A DNA stretch of 64,000 bases from Holtiella tumoricola (GCF_027857615.1 NZ_JAQIFT010000048.1:1-64000); one strand, 5' to 3'; numbered from the stretch's first letter, positions 50,038 through 59,486 are shown. A program made the numbers and translations. The notes: generated by a model not told the origin, from the letters alone.

Positions 50038-51879
50038 ATGAAAACTAAGCTTGTTGGTATATATGAAATAGCAGAAGCAACAGGGGTAACTGCTTCGTCA
50101 GTAATCAATTGGCGGAAACGATATAAGGATTTTCCATCCCCTATTATAGAGTTAAAATCAGGACCTATTTTTAATGTTTGGGAAATCGAGGCATGGTTAA
50201 GATGCAAACCTCAATATCTAGAAATATTTAAACAAAGACTAGGAGGAAAACAAATGAATGGAGCTATGAGAGGGAAAAAAATAGCAATAGTAGGGCCGTC
50301 AAGAACAGGTAAAAGTAGAATCTTATCACGCTTTATGAGAGCTAAGTCATTGTATGATACATATTTCACGGGTGGAGGAGGTGATTTTACAGAAATTAAT
50401 ATATGTGTGACGCTGCTTAAAGAATTAGATGAAACAGCTAATATCATTCGTTTTGTTAGTGAAGAATCCTCTTTAAATGGAATATGGGAGCCATTTACAC
50501 CAGAAGGTGTTAAAAGTTTTTTGCATAATGCTAAAGTGAACGATAGATATAAAGAGGGGCATGAAAATTCAAGGCAACCTAGGGAGAAATGGAATCCTAA
50601 AACAGATAGAATTGAAATTGTAACCCATGCAAGCGAATTTGCTATAGAAATTATGGGAGATTCTGAGTTTCTTGAGCTCATGGATTGTCCAGGAGTATCA
50701 GGACATGTTGAAGGGCTTCAAAATTTAGCGGATATCGATGTATTCATTTTTACTTTAAGATCACAAAATGAGGATGAGTTTGAAGTATCATTAGATAAAA
50801 TGGTTGATACATTAGCATCTGCACGTATTCTTTATGTTTTTGGAGATAGGGCAGCTATTTCTAAACGAGAAAGATATCCAAGTATTAAAGCAAAAGCAAC
50901 GGAACATATCCAATGTTTTGTCAATAAATTACGTAAAAAACTCTCCAAGGGATCTATATTAGAAGATTCTATAGAGCTTTTAAATCCAGATGCTAAAGTG
51001 GTTCCTATGGGAGCATTTGAACAAATTGATGAATATTATGAGTACAATCTTGCAGAGAAAATTTTTGATGAAGATTTAAGTGAACAATTAAAGGTAATGC
51101 TTAATGAAGACCCTTGTGCTGCACATGAAAAGATTATTCAAGAAGCATATTCTAATGCAACTGAAGAACAACAAGAAGATATTATTAAATTTATTATGGA
51201 AATGCTAGGGGTGCATCAGACATCATATACAGGAGAAGAAATGCCTCCTAATTATAAGCCACAATTTTTAAAAGATGGACATGATAGAGTAAAATCAAAT
51301 GATGGTAATAGAGTTGATTTTGCCGTGAAAAGCAATCGTAATTTACTTATCAAAGATGAACTTTACAAAAAATACAACATGCTTCAAGTAGATACGACTG
51401 TTCCAGTAGACCCTAAACTTCAGGCTACAATTATTCAGTACTGCTTCTTGAGACTTTCAACAGCTTGTAGAGAGGATTGTGGGATTTCACGTGGAAACCA
51501 CATGTGGGAAGACTGTCCACCACTTACGATGTGGGGAGAAGAAGCTGTTTTGGCAGAAGAAATCCTGACAGGAGGGGTATTACAATATACTACCAGTTTC
51601 ATGAAAGTGATGACACAGAATGGAATTAGTTCAGCTTCATGGAGTTACGTCTTTGCACCAGCATTTTATGTACAGAGTGAAGATTACTATAATAAAAAAT
51701 TAGAAATTATTGTAGAATGTGGACTAGATAAGTTACCATCAAAAAATATGTATGAATTAATTTACAATACTTATAACCTTTCACTTTTTAAGATAGGTCA
51801 GTATAGAGTATGTGAGATGCTAGTTAACTTAACAGGAGCCTCAGATACACCAATGGATTGGTTAAAAACAATAAAATAA
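50038..51879 (+). CDS. HTH domain fused to a P-loop GTPase, function unknown
   Basis: 613 residues. Residues about 5-56 form a MerR/AlpA-like helix-turn-helix (LVGIYEIAEATGVTASSVIN, WEIEAWLRC). Residues about 80-330 form a GTPase: AIVGPSRTGKS (Walker A, 86-93), a Gly-rich FTGGGGDFTE switch-like loop, ELMDCPGVSGHVEGLQ with G3 DCPG (216-219), ADIDVFIFTLRSQ. A clear NKxD is missing; YVFGDRAA stands in its place. About 280 residues of C-terminal domain are unassigned, with several Cys (STACREDCGISRG). Monocistronic between promoter and terminator, next to an integrase. Possibly a dynamin-like or defence GTPase; not recognised. Confidence 0.75.
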   Translation: MKTKLVGIYEIAEATGVTASSVINWRKRYKDFPSPIIELKSGPIFNVWEIEAWLRCKPQYLEIFKQRLGGKQMNGAMRGKKIAIVGPSRTGKSRILSRFMRAKSLYDTYFTGGGGDFTEINICVTLLKELDETANIIRFVSEESSLNGIWEPFTPEGVKSFLHNAKVNDRYKEGHENSRQPREKWNPKTDRIEIVTHASEFAIEIMGDSEFLELMDCPGVSGHVEGLQNLADIDVFIFTLRSQNEDEFEVSLDKMVDTLASARILYVFGDRAAISKRERYPSIKAKATEHIQCFVNKLRKKLSKGSILEDSIELLNPDAKVVPMGAFEQIDEYYEYNLAEKIFDEDLSEQLKVMLNEDPCAAHEKIIQEAYSNATEEQQEDIIKFIMEMLGVHQTSYTGEEMPPNYKPQFLKDGHDRVKSNDGNRVDFAVKSNRNLLIKDELYKKYNMLQVDTTVPVDPKLQATIIQYCFLRLSTACREDCGISRGNHMWEDCPPLTMWGEEAVLAEEILTGGVLQYTTSFMKVMTQNGISSASWSYVFAPAFYVQSEDYYNKKLEIIVECGLDKLPSKNMYELIYNTYNLSLFKIGQYRVCEMLVNLTGASDTPMDWLKTIK

Positions 51880-51886
51880 GCTATAG

Positions 51887-51930
51887 AAAGAGTATACGAG
51901 TAACTTGAATAAGTTATTCGTATACTCTTT
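51887..51930. terminator. Terminator after the HTH-GTPase gene
   Basis: Arms of 20 nt (51887-51906 and 51911-51930, core GAGTATACGA/TCGTATACTC with one mismatch) around GAAT, then TTTT. Confidence 0.85.
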
Positions 51931-52465
51931 TTAGTTAGTTAGATTTTTGGAAGTAGCAAATTAGAATACCTTTAGTAAAACTTAATAGCATTAAGGTATC
52001 TTTTTAGAGGAGGTACACTTACTGTAAGAGCTTACTCTAGAAAGGATGCTATATGTTATAGAGAATAGACTAAAGCGATAAAAACTTTTATATTGTTATA
52101 GGTAGTGATTAAAAATATTCTTTGCTTAAGTTAAAGAACTGCTGAAATAGATGATATTTTCAGTGCATGTTTTTAAGAAAATTTGAAGATGAAAAGGTAT
52201 ATAAATGCAACTTATATAATTACAAGATAAAAGGGGAACTTAAGTACAATTTTGATAGGATATAGAGGGACATTGTTGAAGCATATCAAGGTGTAAAAGA
52301 AAACATTTGTTATCGTTGACATCTGAGAGAGCTAAAAAAGGCTTATAAAAGTTTAATATATGGAATGAAAATGTTAAAGAAATCAAAATAACCTTTTTGT
52401 TGATAAATGAAACGTAAGAAGCTACGATAACTTTAACTTAAGTCTAATAAAAGGAAGCTATGTTA
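51931..52465. other. Decayed sequence between the GTPase gene and the first resolvase relic
   Basis: About 530 bp without an intact gene. Short coding-like stretches, such as a frame near 52010-52060 reading GGTLTVRAYSRKD and one near 52240-52310 reading DIVEAYQGVKENICYR, are cut by stops. I cannot assign them to a family. Confidence 0.4.
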
Positions 52466-53070
52466 ATGGAAGTATACGGATGTACTAGATGTTTAACAGA
52501 TGAAAGTAAACATGATATTACAAGATACAAAAGAAAACTTAAAGCGCTAGGAATTATAGATGAGAAGAATATATATTGAGAATATGAAAGTAGTACAAAA
52601 GTAGGTAGGATAGAATTGAATTAAGCTATTAAACGTTGTGCAACAAGGAGACACCATAGCGACTAAAGAAGTATCACGTATTACAAGAAGTACAAAGCAA
52701 TTATGTAAAATAATAGAAATAGTGCTAGAGAGAAATCTTAAATTAATTATTGGAGCATTTGTAGTAGACTGTAGCAAAGGTGAGTTAGATCTAATGATTG
52801 AAGAAATGCTGATAATAATGGGTGTCTTTGCAGAGATAGAACGTAATATGATTAGTCAAAGAATAAGGAGTCGTGTGCAAAACGTAATTACAAAGGGGAA
52901 GGTAGTGGGTAAGACCTACTACAATCATTGAAAATTTACCGGGTAACTTTATTAAGCATTATCCAAAATATAAAGCAAAACAGATTAATCAAGTAGAATT
53001 TGAAAGGTTGTGTGATATAAGTAGACAGCCTGTAAGTAAATACATAAAAATTTACGAAGGGCAGGTATGA
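52466..53070 (+). pseudogene. Serine recombinase (resolvase) gene, heavily degraded
   Basis: Reading across frames gives MEVYGCTRCLTDESKHD, a stop at 52577-52579 region (NIY-stop), EYESSTKVGRIELN-stop, then QQGDTIATKEVSRITRSTKQ, KLIIGAFVVDCSKGELDLMI and MGVFAEIERNMISQRI, then after another shift ENLPGNFIKHYPKYKAKQIN and ISRQPVSKYIKIYEGQ. This is a complete resolvase in outline (catalytic domain, E helix, Hin-like HTH) with at least two stops and two frameshifts. It aligns end to end with the relic at 59524-60116. Confidence 0.85.
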
Positions 53071-53261
53071 GTATACTAGCTTATTCATATTTAGTCATAT
53101 ATAGGACTTGATTCAAATATTTAGAGTAGATGTAATTAAAAGGTAAATAGGGGGAGTAAATCTATCCACATAGTATAGTGTTAACGATATGACAATGATG
53201 GAAGATGAGTGAGGGAATGATTAGTATTGGAACACGTGTAATTTTGTAGAAGTATGTCGCA

Positions 53262-53275
53262 ACAATTGTTATAAT
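53262..53275 (+). promoter_or_regulatory. Extended -10 promoter of the defence operon
   Basis: TGTTATAAT: TG at 53267-53268 and TATAAT at 53270-53275, an extended -10 element. A palindrome ACAATTGT overlaps its left side (53262-53269). The -35 is weak. It lies about 64 bp before the first gene. Confidence 0.5.
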
Positions 53276-53338
53276 TAAATGTATTAAAGTATAAATATAT
53301 CTTTAATATATTTTAAAATGGTGTTGAGGGAGAAGCAA

Positions 53339-54967
53339 ATGAAAGATGTTATTAATGAAATGCATGATTATGACAAGAAGCGAGATGCGAGTTCGAAGAT
53401 ACGTGGTTTTATATTTCAAGATTTATTAGCTATAGAAAAATTAATTAGTGGTCAGCATGAATATTTATTATCTGAATGGATAGAAGATGTTTGTTATATA
53501 GATAAAAAAAATATACATATTATTCAAGTAAAATACTATCCAAAAACCAGTCCCAAATATGATGAAATATACAAAGAGTTATATTATGACTACTTACTGT
53601 GTGAGTTGGAAAATATACAAGCAAGTTTATATTTAGCAATACATAAGAAGACGCCCGTGACTAAACAAAAGTACCAAGATGTTAAGAATGCAATTGAGGG
53701 GAAAAAAATAATAGAAACTACAGAACAATCAAAAATAGTCAAAGAAGAAATATGGGCTAAAGGAGAAGCAGAAGGTGCTAGCGTTAAGATAGAAGCTGTA
53801 CAAGAAGCAACAAGAACTACAGAAGAAGTAGCAGGAACTATAGAAGATACTGTAGAGGTAAAGATAGAGAAAAAAGAAATTGATAAAATCAATATTAAGG
53901 ATCAATTGAAAAAGATAGAGGATAAATGGGAGAGAATAAAATACGTAATAGAAATACTAGGGAGCGAAAATAAAATAAAGAAATTTTATTGTGCATATCA
54001 AGTGGAATATAAAGAGGAGATTACTAAATATCGTGAACAAGTAAGTGATGTTTTGTATGAATATTTCAAAGATAAAATAGGAGAGATTGATTTAGATGAA
54101 GAAGAAATAAAAGATATATTATTAGGTACAGCACTTTTATATATCCAAGAAGGATATGATAATGATAGGGGATTTAGTACACGAGCAAGAAATAAAAAAG
54201 AACTAGAAGAAAAAACATTAAAATTATTTGTAGTTGATAATAGTGTGATTATTTCACAAATGTGGATGTATGTATATGCATCTGTAAATGAAATCTATTC
54301 TGAGTTAGAGGAAGATGCCAGCATAGAAGAAGATATTTTAAAAAGATATAAACAACTATTTGAATCGACCCTTATTTATCTAAAAAAACTTTTTGATAAT
54401 GATGAGGGAAGGCATAAATTTTTGCTTACAATTACAAATTCTAGAACAATAAACTTTAATGATGTAGATTTAAAGAAAGAAATAAAGTTATTGATAGAGA
54501 ATAAAAATAATTTCAAGTGTTATATTTTGAATTGCTGGAAAATATTAATGAATATCAAGTGTTATAATTTTGGTCAATATATTGATGAAAATATCCAAGA
54601 GTACATTGCATTTAATTTACCTAATGAAGTAGAAAATATTATTATCATGGGCTACCAAATTCCAGGAAGTGAAAGCCGATCAGTGAGTAATGTGTTTAGA
54701 AAAATTCATGAATGTAAGAAAAGGCCTAGCAAATGGTACTATAGAGGGAAACATAGAGGTTTAAAAAGTTACACTTGGGATGCTACGGATATTGTTAGTG
54801 GTGATGAGGAACAGGCAATAGATAAAATTTCAACTGAAGAGAGATTTTATATTGAATGCTTGGAATGTATTAAAACAGATGAACAAATGGGAGACTTAGA
54901 AGAATGTAATAAGTGTATTTTTGGAAAAAGATGTAAAATTGATGGAGGAGAGAAAGGGTTATGGTGA
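53339..54967 (+). CDS. Lamassu LmuA-like effector with Cap4/DUF4297-type nuclease domain
   Basis: 542 residues from ATG 53339 (GAGGGAG upstream). N-terminus (about 12-110) fits the DUF4297/Cap4 PD-(D/E)xK nuclease: RDASSKIRGFIFQDLLAIEK, LLSEWIEDVCYID (acidic ligands Glu46, Asp50 or Asp55) and IIQVKYYP (Gln63-x-Lys65). A charged, Glu/Lys/Thr-rich linker covers about 112-190; helical region follows. The extreme C-terminus has a Cys cluster (ECLECIKTD, LEECNKCIFGKRCK), probably zinc-binding. First gene of a three-gene operon, overlapping the next by 7 bp. It would degrade DNA when activated by the SMC-like partner. Family assignment is by motif, not search. Confidence 0.75.
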   Translation: MKDVINEMHDYDKKRDASSKIRGFIFQDLLAIEKLISGQHEYLLSEWIEDVCYIDKKNIHIIQVKYYPKTSPKYDEIYKELYYDYLLCELENIQASLYLAIHKKTPVTKQKYQDVKNAIEGKKIIETTEQSKIVKEEIWAKGEAEGASVKIEAVQEATRTTEEVAGTIEDTVEVKIEKKEIDKINIKDQLKKIEDKWERIKYVIEILGSENKIKKFYCAYQVEYKEEITKYREQVSDVLYEYFKDKIGEIDLDEEEIKDILLGTALLYIQEGYDNDRGFSTRARNKKELEEKTLKLFVVDNSVIISQMWMYVYASVNEIYSELEEDASIEEDILKRYKQLFESTLIYLKKLFDNDEGRHKFLLTITNSRTINFNDVDLKKEIKLLIENKNNFKCYILNCWKILMNIKCYNFGQYIDENIQEYIAFNLPNEVENIIIMGYQIPGSESRSVSNVFRKIHECKKRPSKWYYRGKHRGLKSYTWDATDIVSGDEEQAIDKISTEERFYIECLECIKTDEQMGDLEECNKCIFGKRCKIDGGEKGLW

Positions 54968-55560
54968 AAATTAATAATTATTTTGAAAATAGTAAAAAAT
55001 ATTCGCTATTATTAGATGAAGCAATTTCTGCATTTTGTAAAGAGGATGGAAGTAAAATAGAACCATTGATAGCAGCATATATGCATAAATCACAGAATGA
55101 ATTATTTTTAATTCTAGATATAAGAGAAAGAGCTGATGATATACTAAGTATAATTAAAGAGTGGCAATATATCATAAGTGACTTTATTAATTTTGGCGAT
55201 GAGTTCAGAGAAAGTATTGAGTATTTGAAGTACAATATTAGTTTAATTATGTTATACAAGAAAGAGAATAATTCAGTAGAATTGATTCAAGAAAATGAAA
55301 AATCATCTACAATATGTAGAAAAATATTTATAGAATGTGATGAGAGTGGAAATATACTAAATCAAGATGAATTATTACTACCATTTTATTTTGAAGCCAT
55401 AAATAAAACAGGATCAGAAATATTATATACGTTGGAAAAAGAACTTGAAGAGATTCTACCTAATGAAGAAGTAATGAAGTTTATGTATGTGATAGAAGAT
55501 ATGGACTCTAATAAAATGAAGTTAATTAATAGGTGGGTTAATAATGATGAGAATCAATAA
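54961..55560 (+). CDS. Middle component of the Lamassu / ABC three-component system (LmuC-like)
   Basis: 199 residues, acidic, mostly helical, no membrane segment or catalytic motif that I recognise (MVKINNYFENSKKYSLLLDE, DEFRESIEYLKYNISLIMLY, TLEKELEEILPNEEVMKFMY). Size and position between nuclease and Rad50-like genes match the small third subunit LmuC/DdmB or ABC-3C middle component, which links effector to ATPase. Overlaps the gene before by 7 bp and the gene after by 17 bp, a tightly coupled operon. Without the neighbours the function could not be guessed. Confidence 0.65.
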   Translation: MVKINNYFENSKKYSLLLDEAISAFCKEDGSKIEPLIAAYMHKSQNELFLILDIRERADDILSIIKEWQYIISDFINFGDEFRESIEYLKYNISLIMLYKKENNSVELIQENEKSSTICRKIFIECDESGNILNQDELLLPFYFEAINKTGSEILYTLEKELEEILPNEEVMKFMYVIEDMDSNKMKLINRWVNNDENQ

Positions 55561-57991
55561 AGTTAAGATAGAAAATTTTAAAACATATAAAGAAAAGGTA
55601 GAATTTGACTTTAGAGATAGTAAATTTATTCTTATATCAGGACCGAATGGATATGGCAAGACAACAATTATAGAAGCAATTGAGTGGGGGATTACTGGAA
55701 GAATTAGAAGAATTGAAAATAACTTTAATGAAAGAAATACAACCAAAACAGAGAGAAATAGACAAGAGAATAATGCAGGAATTATTAAAAATAGAACGTG
55801 CTCCAGTGAAGAATACATTAAGGTGGAGTTAGAAATTGATATAAATGGTCAAGTTATACATATTATAAGAAAACAAAAAGATGATAAATTAGATATAGAA
55901 TCAGAACTGGAAATCTCAGGAGAACTGTCTGAAGAAAATAGACAGGAACTAATTAAACTAATTAAAGAAGATTCTTTTTATCAGTACCATGTATGCGATA
56001 CACAAAAGGCCTATCGATTTATGAATATGAAAAGAGAAGATGTAAAAAACCAATTCGATGATTTTTTAAAGAATAGGGAAAAAGAAAATACAATAATTGA
56101 AGTATTGGAATGTGCTCAAAAATGGAATATAGACTTAATTGATCAAGAAAAAGGAAAATTAATTTCTGAAGATCAGCTAAAGCAAAAAAACAGTAAGTTG
56201 CAAGCACTGAAAGGAGCTAATTCAGAAGAAAAAAATTATCCTTTAAAGAAAATATTCATAGATGAAAAAGTGGACCTAATAAGCGAACCCATGGAAGTAC
56301 TAATGCAGCAAAAAAAGAGTCTTAAGGAAGTAGGTTATAAAAAGCTAAGTAATTCACTAAATACATTAAAATATAACAATATTTTGAAGCATAAAATAAT
56401 ACTCTTTGAAACTTTGTTGAGTAAGTATAATGAAAATAGAGAAGTAACTAATAAAGCTATTGAGCTTAAGCTCTACAATAATGAATGTATTGATATTTTA
56501 TCACAAGAGATCAGACAATTACAAGAATTTACATCTAGTTTAACATGTGAAAATTTAGTCAACAAAAGAGAAGAATTAAAAACGTTGTTGACAAATATCT
56601 CAGTTAGAATTTTTGAAGAAAATCAAATAGAAATAGTTTCTAATCTCAAGCAGGAAATATTAAATGTTGAGGAAATAATAAAGGATAAACAAGCAGGAAA
56701 CAATATAATTAAGGTATTATCAGATATTGTTGGAGAAAAACAAAGTCTTATTTTATTTCAAAAGGAAGGGGACAGATGTCCTGTATGTGGTAAGGAAGGG
56801 TTTTCGTCTATTGAGTATGATGACATAACTAAAGAAGCAGAGGTATATTTAAGAAAAGCAAGAAGTGATATTGGGACTTTAAAATTAAAGCTAAAGGCTA
56901 AACAAGAAGAATATAATAAATTACTATTAGAATTAAAGGAAGAAGCTAAACAAAATTTAAACAAGAAAATAGAAGAAAAAGAAATAAAACTCAAAGAATT
57001 CGAAGAAATATATAACAATACAAAAGAGGTGTTTGACTTATGTAAGCAACTAGGTATTGATTATGTTAGTAGTATAATAGATGATGCTATTTTGTTGGAA
57101 TACCAAAATAGTATTAAATCCCAAATTATTAGCAGTGAGCATGAAAAAAAGATTCAAGAAGAAGTATGTAATTATTTAAATCTTTTAGGTTTGGAAGAAA
57201 TAGAGTTAGTTGATAACATGAACTATCAAAATAGTTTAGTAAAATTAAATAGTTATATTGAAACAGCAAAATATTATGAGCAATTAGATTTTGAATTTGA
57301 ATTATTTAGAGAGAAATGGATTGTATTAGAAAAAATATGTAAAAATAAAGAAATAATAGATTTAGAAAATGAAATCATTAAAACAGTTAAAGAAAATGAA
57401 AGTATAAATAGTAGAATTTTAGAGTTAACAACTCAAAACACACAAATTAAAAACAAAATTGATATAATTAGGAGTAAACTTTCTGTACTGGAAGCAGAAG
57501 AATTACATAGTGTTGGTGAATATTTATATAAAATATTTTACAAGATAATTAAACACACTAGTATTGGTGAATTTAAAATAGTCAGAGATAGAGCCAAGGT
57601 AAATGCTGGCACAACTATACAAGATGATAAAAATGTTAATATATTGAATATATTAAGTGAAGGACAATTAAGCACATTTATGATTGCCCTCTTTTTAGGA
57701 AATGCATTTAGACGAACAAATGAAACCGTATTTAAAACATATTTTTTAGATGATATAACTAATAGTATGGATGATATGAATGTACTTAGCTTAGTAGAAA
57801 TAATTAAATATCAGCTTAATATAGAAGAGGGGGTATTTAATCAATTTTTCTTCTCAACATGTGATAATAGTTTAGAAAAAATGTTTATTCATAAAATGAA
57901 TAGTTTTGGAATAGAATGGCAAAATATTAAATTTAAAAGAGATACACATGGAGTAATAAATTATTATAACAATGAGCAAATTAAGTTTTAG
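55544..57991 (+). CDS. Rad50/SMC-type ABC ATPase of the defence operon (LmuB-like)
   Basis: 815 residues. Walker A GPNGYGKT (33-40) after INKVKIENFKTYKEKVEFDF; two long coiled-coil arms (about 150-400 and 425-640) meet at a CPVCG zinc-hook-like motif (about 411-415); signature LSEGQLSTFMIALFLG (about 703), Walker B TYFLDDITNSMDD (about 732), and C-terminal FFSTCDNSLEKM with H-loop-position polar residue. Architecture is that of LmuB/DdmC and ABC-3C ATPases, thought to sense unusual DNA ends or structures and release the nuclease. Starts ATG ATG at 55544 inside the middle gene. Confidence 0.85.
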   Translation: MMRINKVKIENFKTYKEKVEFDFRDSKFILISGPNGYGKTTIIEAIEWGITGRIRRIENNFNERNTTKTERNRQENNAGIIKNRTCSSEEYIKVELEIDINGQVIHIIRKQKDDKLDIESELEISGELSEENRQELIKLIKEDSFYQYHVCDTQKAYRFMNMKREDVKNQFDDFLKNREKENTIIEVLECAQKWNIDLIDQEKGKLISEDQLKQKNSKLQALKGANSEEKNYPLKKIFIDEKVDLISEPMEVLMQQKKSLKEVGYKKLSNSLNTLKYNNILKHKIILFETLLSKYNENREVTNKAIELKLYNNECIDILSQEIRQLQEFTSSLTCENLVNKREELKTLLTNISVRIFEENQIEIVSNLKQEILNVEEIIKDKQAGNNIIKVLSDIVGEKQSLILFQKEGDRCPVCGKEGFSSIEYDDITKEAEVYLRKARSDIGTLKLKLKAKQEEYNKLLLELKEEAKQNLNKKIEEKEIKLKEFEEIYNNTKEVFDLCKQLGIDYVSSIIDDAILLEYQNSIKSQIISSEHEKKIQEEVCNYLNLLGLEEIELVDNMNYQNSLVKLNSYIETAKYYEQLDFEFELFREKWIVLEKICKNKEIIDLENEIIKTVKENESINSRILELTTQNTQIKNKIDIIRSKLSVLEAEELHSVGEYLYKIFYKIIKHTSIGEFKIVRDRAKVNAGTTIQDDKNVNILNILSEGQLSTFMIALFLGNAFRRTNETVFKTYFLDDITNSMDDMNVLSLVEIIKYQLNIEEGVFNQFFFSTCDNSLEKMFIHKMNSFGIEWQNIKFKRDTHGVINYYNNEQIKF

Positions 57992-58340
57992 AAATAAATA
58001 ATAAAGTAAAACCTAATAAAAATAGATACAGTATCATACATTACTTTTGGTAGATATAGAAAGTACTTAAAAGTTAGGTAGGAAATTATTGCAATAAATT
58101 AAACTCAGAAATATTTGCTCATGGACTGATTAATATTTATGGTAAAGATTACCAAATTAAGTATCAGAAAATTATATAATAAGGATCAATTGCTCGTGGC
58201 AAGATGGATAATATTGACCAACTTTTGGTTATATGGTGAGTAATGGCAAGGGTTAACCTGACAAAATCAGAATATATCGGAATATTAGAGAATGCATAGC
58301 AATGTATAAAAAATAGGTAGGCCGATTTAGCCTACTTGTT
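57992..58340. other. Non-coding or decayed stretch after the defence operon
   Basis: About 350 bp without an intact gene. One frame reads IFAHGLINIYGKDYQIKYQ, then stops, then GSIARGKMDNIDQLLVI, so it is likely decayed coding sequence of unknown origin. A GTAGGC/GCCTAC hairpin (58317-58335) lies at its end. Confidence 0.4.
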
Positions 58341-58381
58341 TTTTATTGGGTAGGAAATTTCGTTTTTCCTACCCAATAAAA
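58341..58381. terminator. Large inverted repeat, probable bidirectional terminator
   Basis: TTTTATTGGGTAGGAAA (58341-58357) pairs exactly with TTTCCTACCCAATAAAA (58365-58381) around a 7-nt loop. Lies between the convergent defence operon and the - strand zinc-ribbon gene. Confidence 0.7.
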
Positions 58382-58442
58382 AGTTGCCTATAAAGTTTAG
58401 ACAACTAAAAAAGGGTATAACAAATAAATCTTTGGTGAAAAG

Positions 58443-58679
58443 TTATTTTTTATATTTATAAGTAGCACCTTGTATTCCAGTATAAGAAACAGGTGTCATT
58501 GTACCATCACAAATTTGGCAAAAAGGTTGTGGTGGTGTAGAGGAAGGTAAGCCACTAAAAATATTATCCTCTTCTAATTCTTCTACAATAAAACGTATAA
58601 CCCATAGGTTGTAGCCACATTTAGTGCAAACAAACTCTACTAAATCATCTTCTTTTGAAAAAACTTCTAGAATATTCAT
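58443..58679 (-). CDS. Small zinc-ribbon protein
   Basis: 78 residues from ATG 58679 with AAAGGAGG 7 nt upstream, a strong site. Two Cys pairs (FVCTKCGYNLW and PFCQICDGTMTP) frame an acidic helix (RFIVEELEEDN), a typical treble-clef or ribbon layout. Lies 18 bp beyond the 3' end of the IS91-type transposase relic in the same orientation, so it may have been part of that element. Family not recognised. Confidence 0.6.
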   Translation of the reverse strand: MNILEVFSKEDDLVEFVCTKCGYNLWVIRFIVEELEEDNIFSGLPSSTPPQPFCQICDGTMTPVSYTGIQGATYKYKK

Positions 58680-58696
58680 ATACAAATCCTCCTTTG

Positions 58697-59486
58697 CTAA
58701 GAAAGAGTATAAGGTGGAGACGGCATATAATTAAGAAGAGGAGATGATTTAGGGATAAAAATATCGAGTAGTTCTAGTGTATGCCCACAAGAACAGCGAA
58801 GAGGATTGTTGCCAAAGGCAAGGAGTATCTGCATACGCCAGTTAGAATGCATTTGCCAAAACTTTTTCTTACTAGAAGAAGTTAGACGAAAGAGTTTGGA
58901 GGAGTGCTGATGCTCTTTAGCATAAAGTCCATAATAGTTTACCATCTTCATGACGATCATAATAAGAAGTAACAAGCTGCCCGTCATAATCTAAAATACG
59001 AGATTGTGCCATAACAGGTTTACCAGTATAGCGAATGATGTAATCAATGGAGATTTTGACAATAGAAACTTTCTCCTTTTTAGCATAGACATAAAAGCTA
59101 TCCTTATATCTTTCAAACAAAAAGGGCTTGAGAGAGTAAAAATCTTGTCCTAAATACTTATGTAGTAGATGAAGGAGTGTAGCTTGAAAGCGACGACCAA
59201 GCATAGTAAAAGGAATATGCTGAATATGACGCCAAACCGTATGATTACCAGAGGCACCTTCAGTAAGAATCATATGAATATGAGTATTCCATTTAAGGTC
59301 ACGGACAAAGGTATGGAGAGTAGAGATAAAGCTAGGTGTAAAATGCTCTGATTTATTGAGTTTATAAAACCACGCAAACAAAGTTTGGCTAGAAGTTTTA
59401 AAAAGAAGATCCAATAAGAATCTATCAAGGCGAAAGAATTTTCTAAGCTCAGCAGGAATAGTAAAAACAAGATGACGATGTTTGCA
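58697..59486 (-). pseudogene. IS91-type (HUH, Y2) transposase, truncated and internally deleted
   Basis: On the - strand the frame from 59564 enters homology at KHRHLVFTIPAELRKFF (about 59486), runs through WNTHIHMILTEG (HUH metal motif) and YIIRYTGKPVMAQSRILDYD to YYDRHEDGK. The other frame then gives MVNYYGLYAKEHQHSSKLF, SKKKFWQMHSNWRMQILLAF and NPLRCSCGHTLELLDIF to 58697. The N-terminal zinc-finger part and about 25-30 residues at the frame switch (58917-58960) are missing. GAAGATGGTAAA at the junction can be read as the end of one block and start of the other, so a microhomology deletion is likely. Family: IS91/IS801 rolling-circle transposases. Confidence 0.8.

Noticed and set aside
52638..52931. 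Intact 97-residue gene
   Set aside because: It is the central piece of the degraded resolvase; both flanks continue the homology in other frames.
53590..53892. 100-residue - strand frame inside the nuclease gene
   Set aside because: It mirrors the repetitive Glu/Lys/Thr linker, giving Ser/Val/Ile/Phe-rich antisense, and has no ribosome binding site.
58697..58987. Independent 96-residue - strand gene
   Set aside because: Its sequence (VNYYGLYAKEHQ, NPLRCSCGHTLELLDIF) is the C-terminal part of the IS91-type transposase, cut off by the internal deletion.
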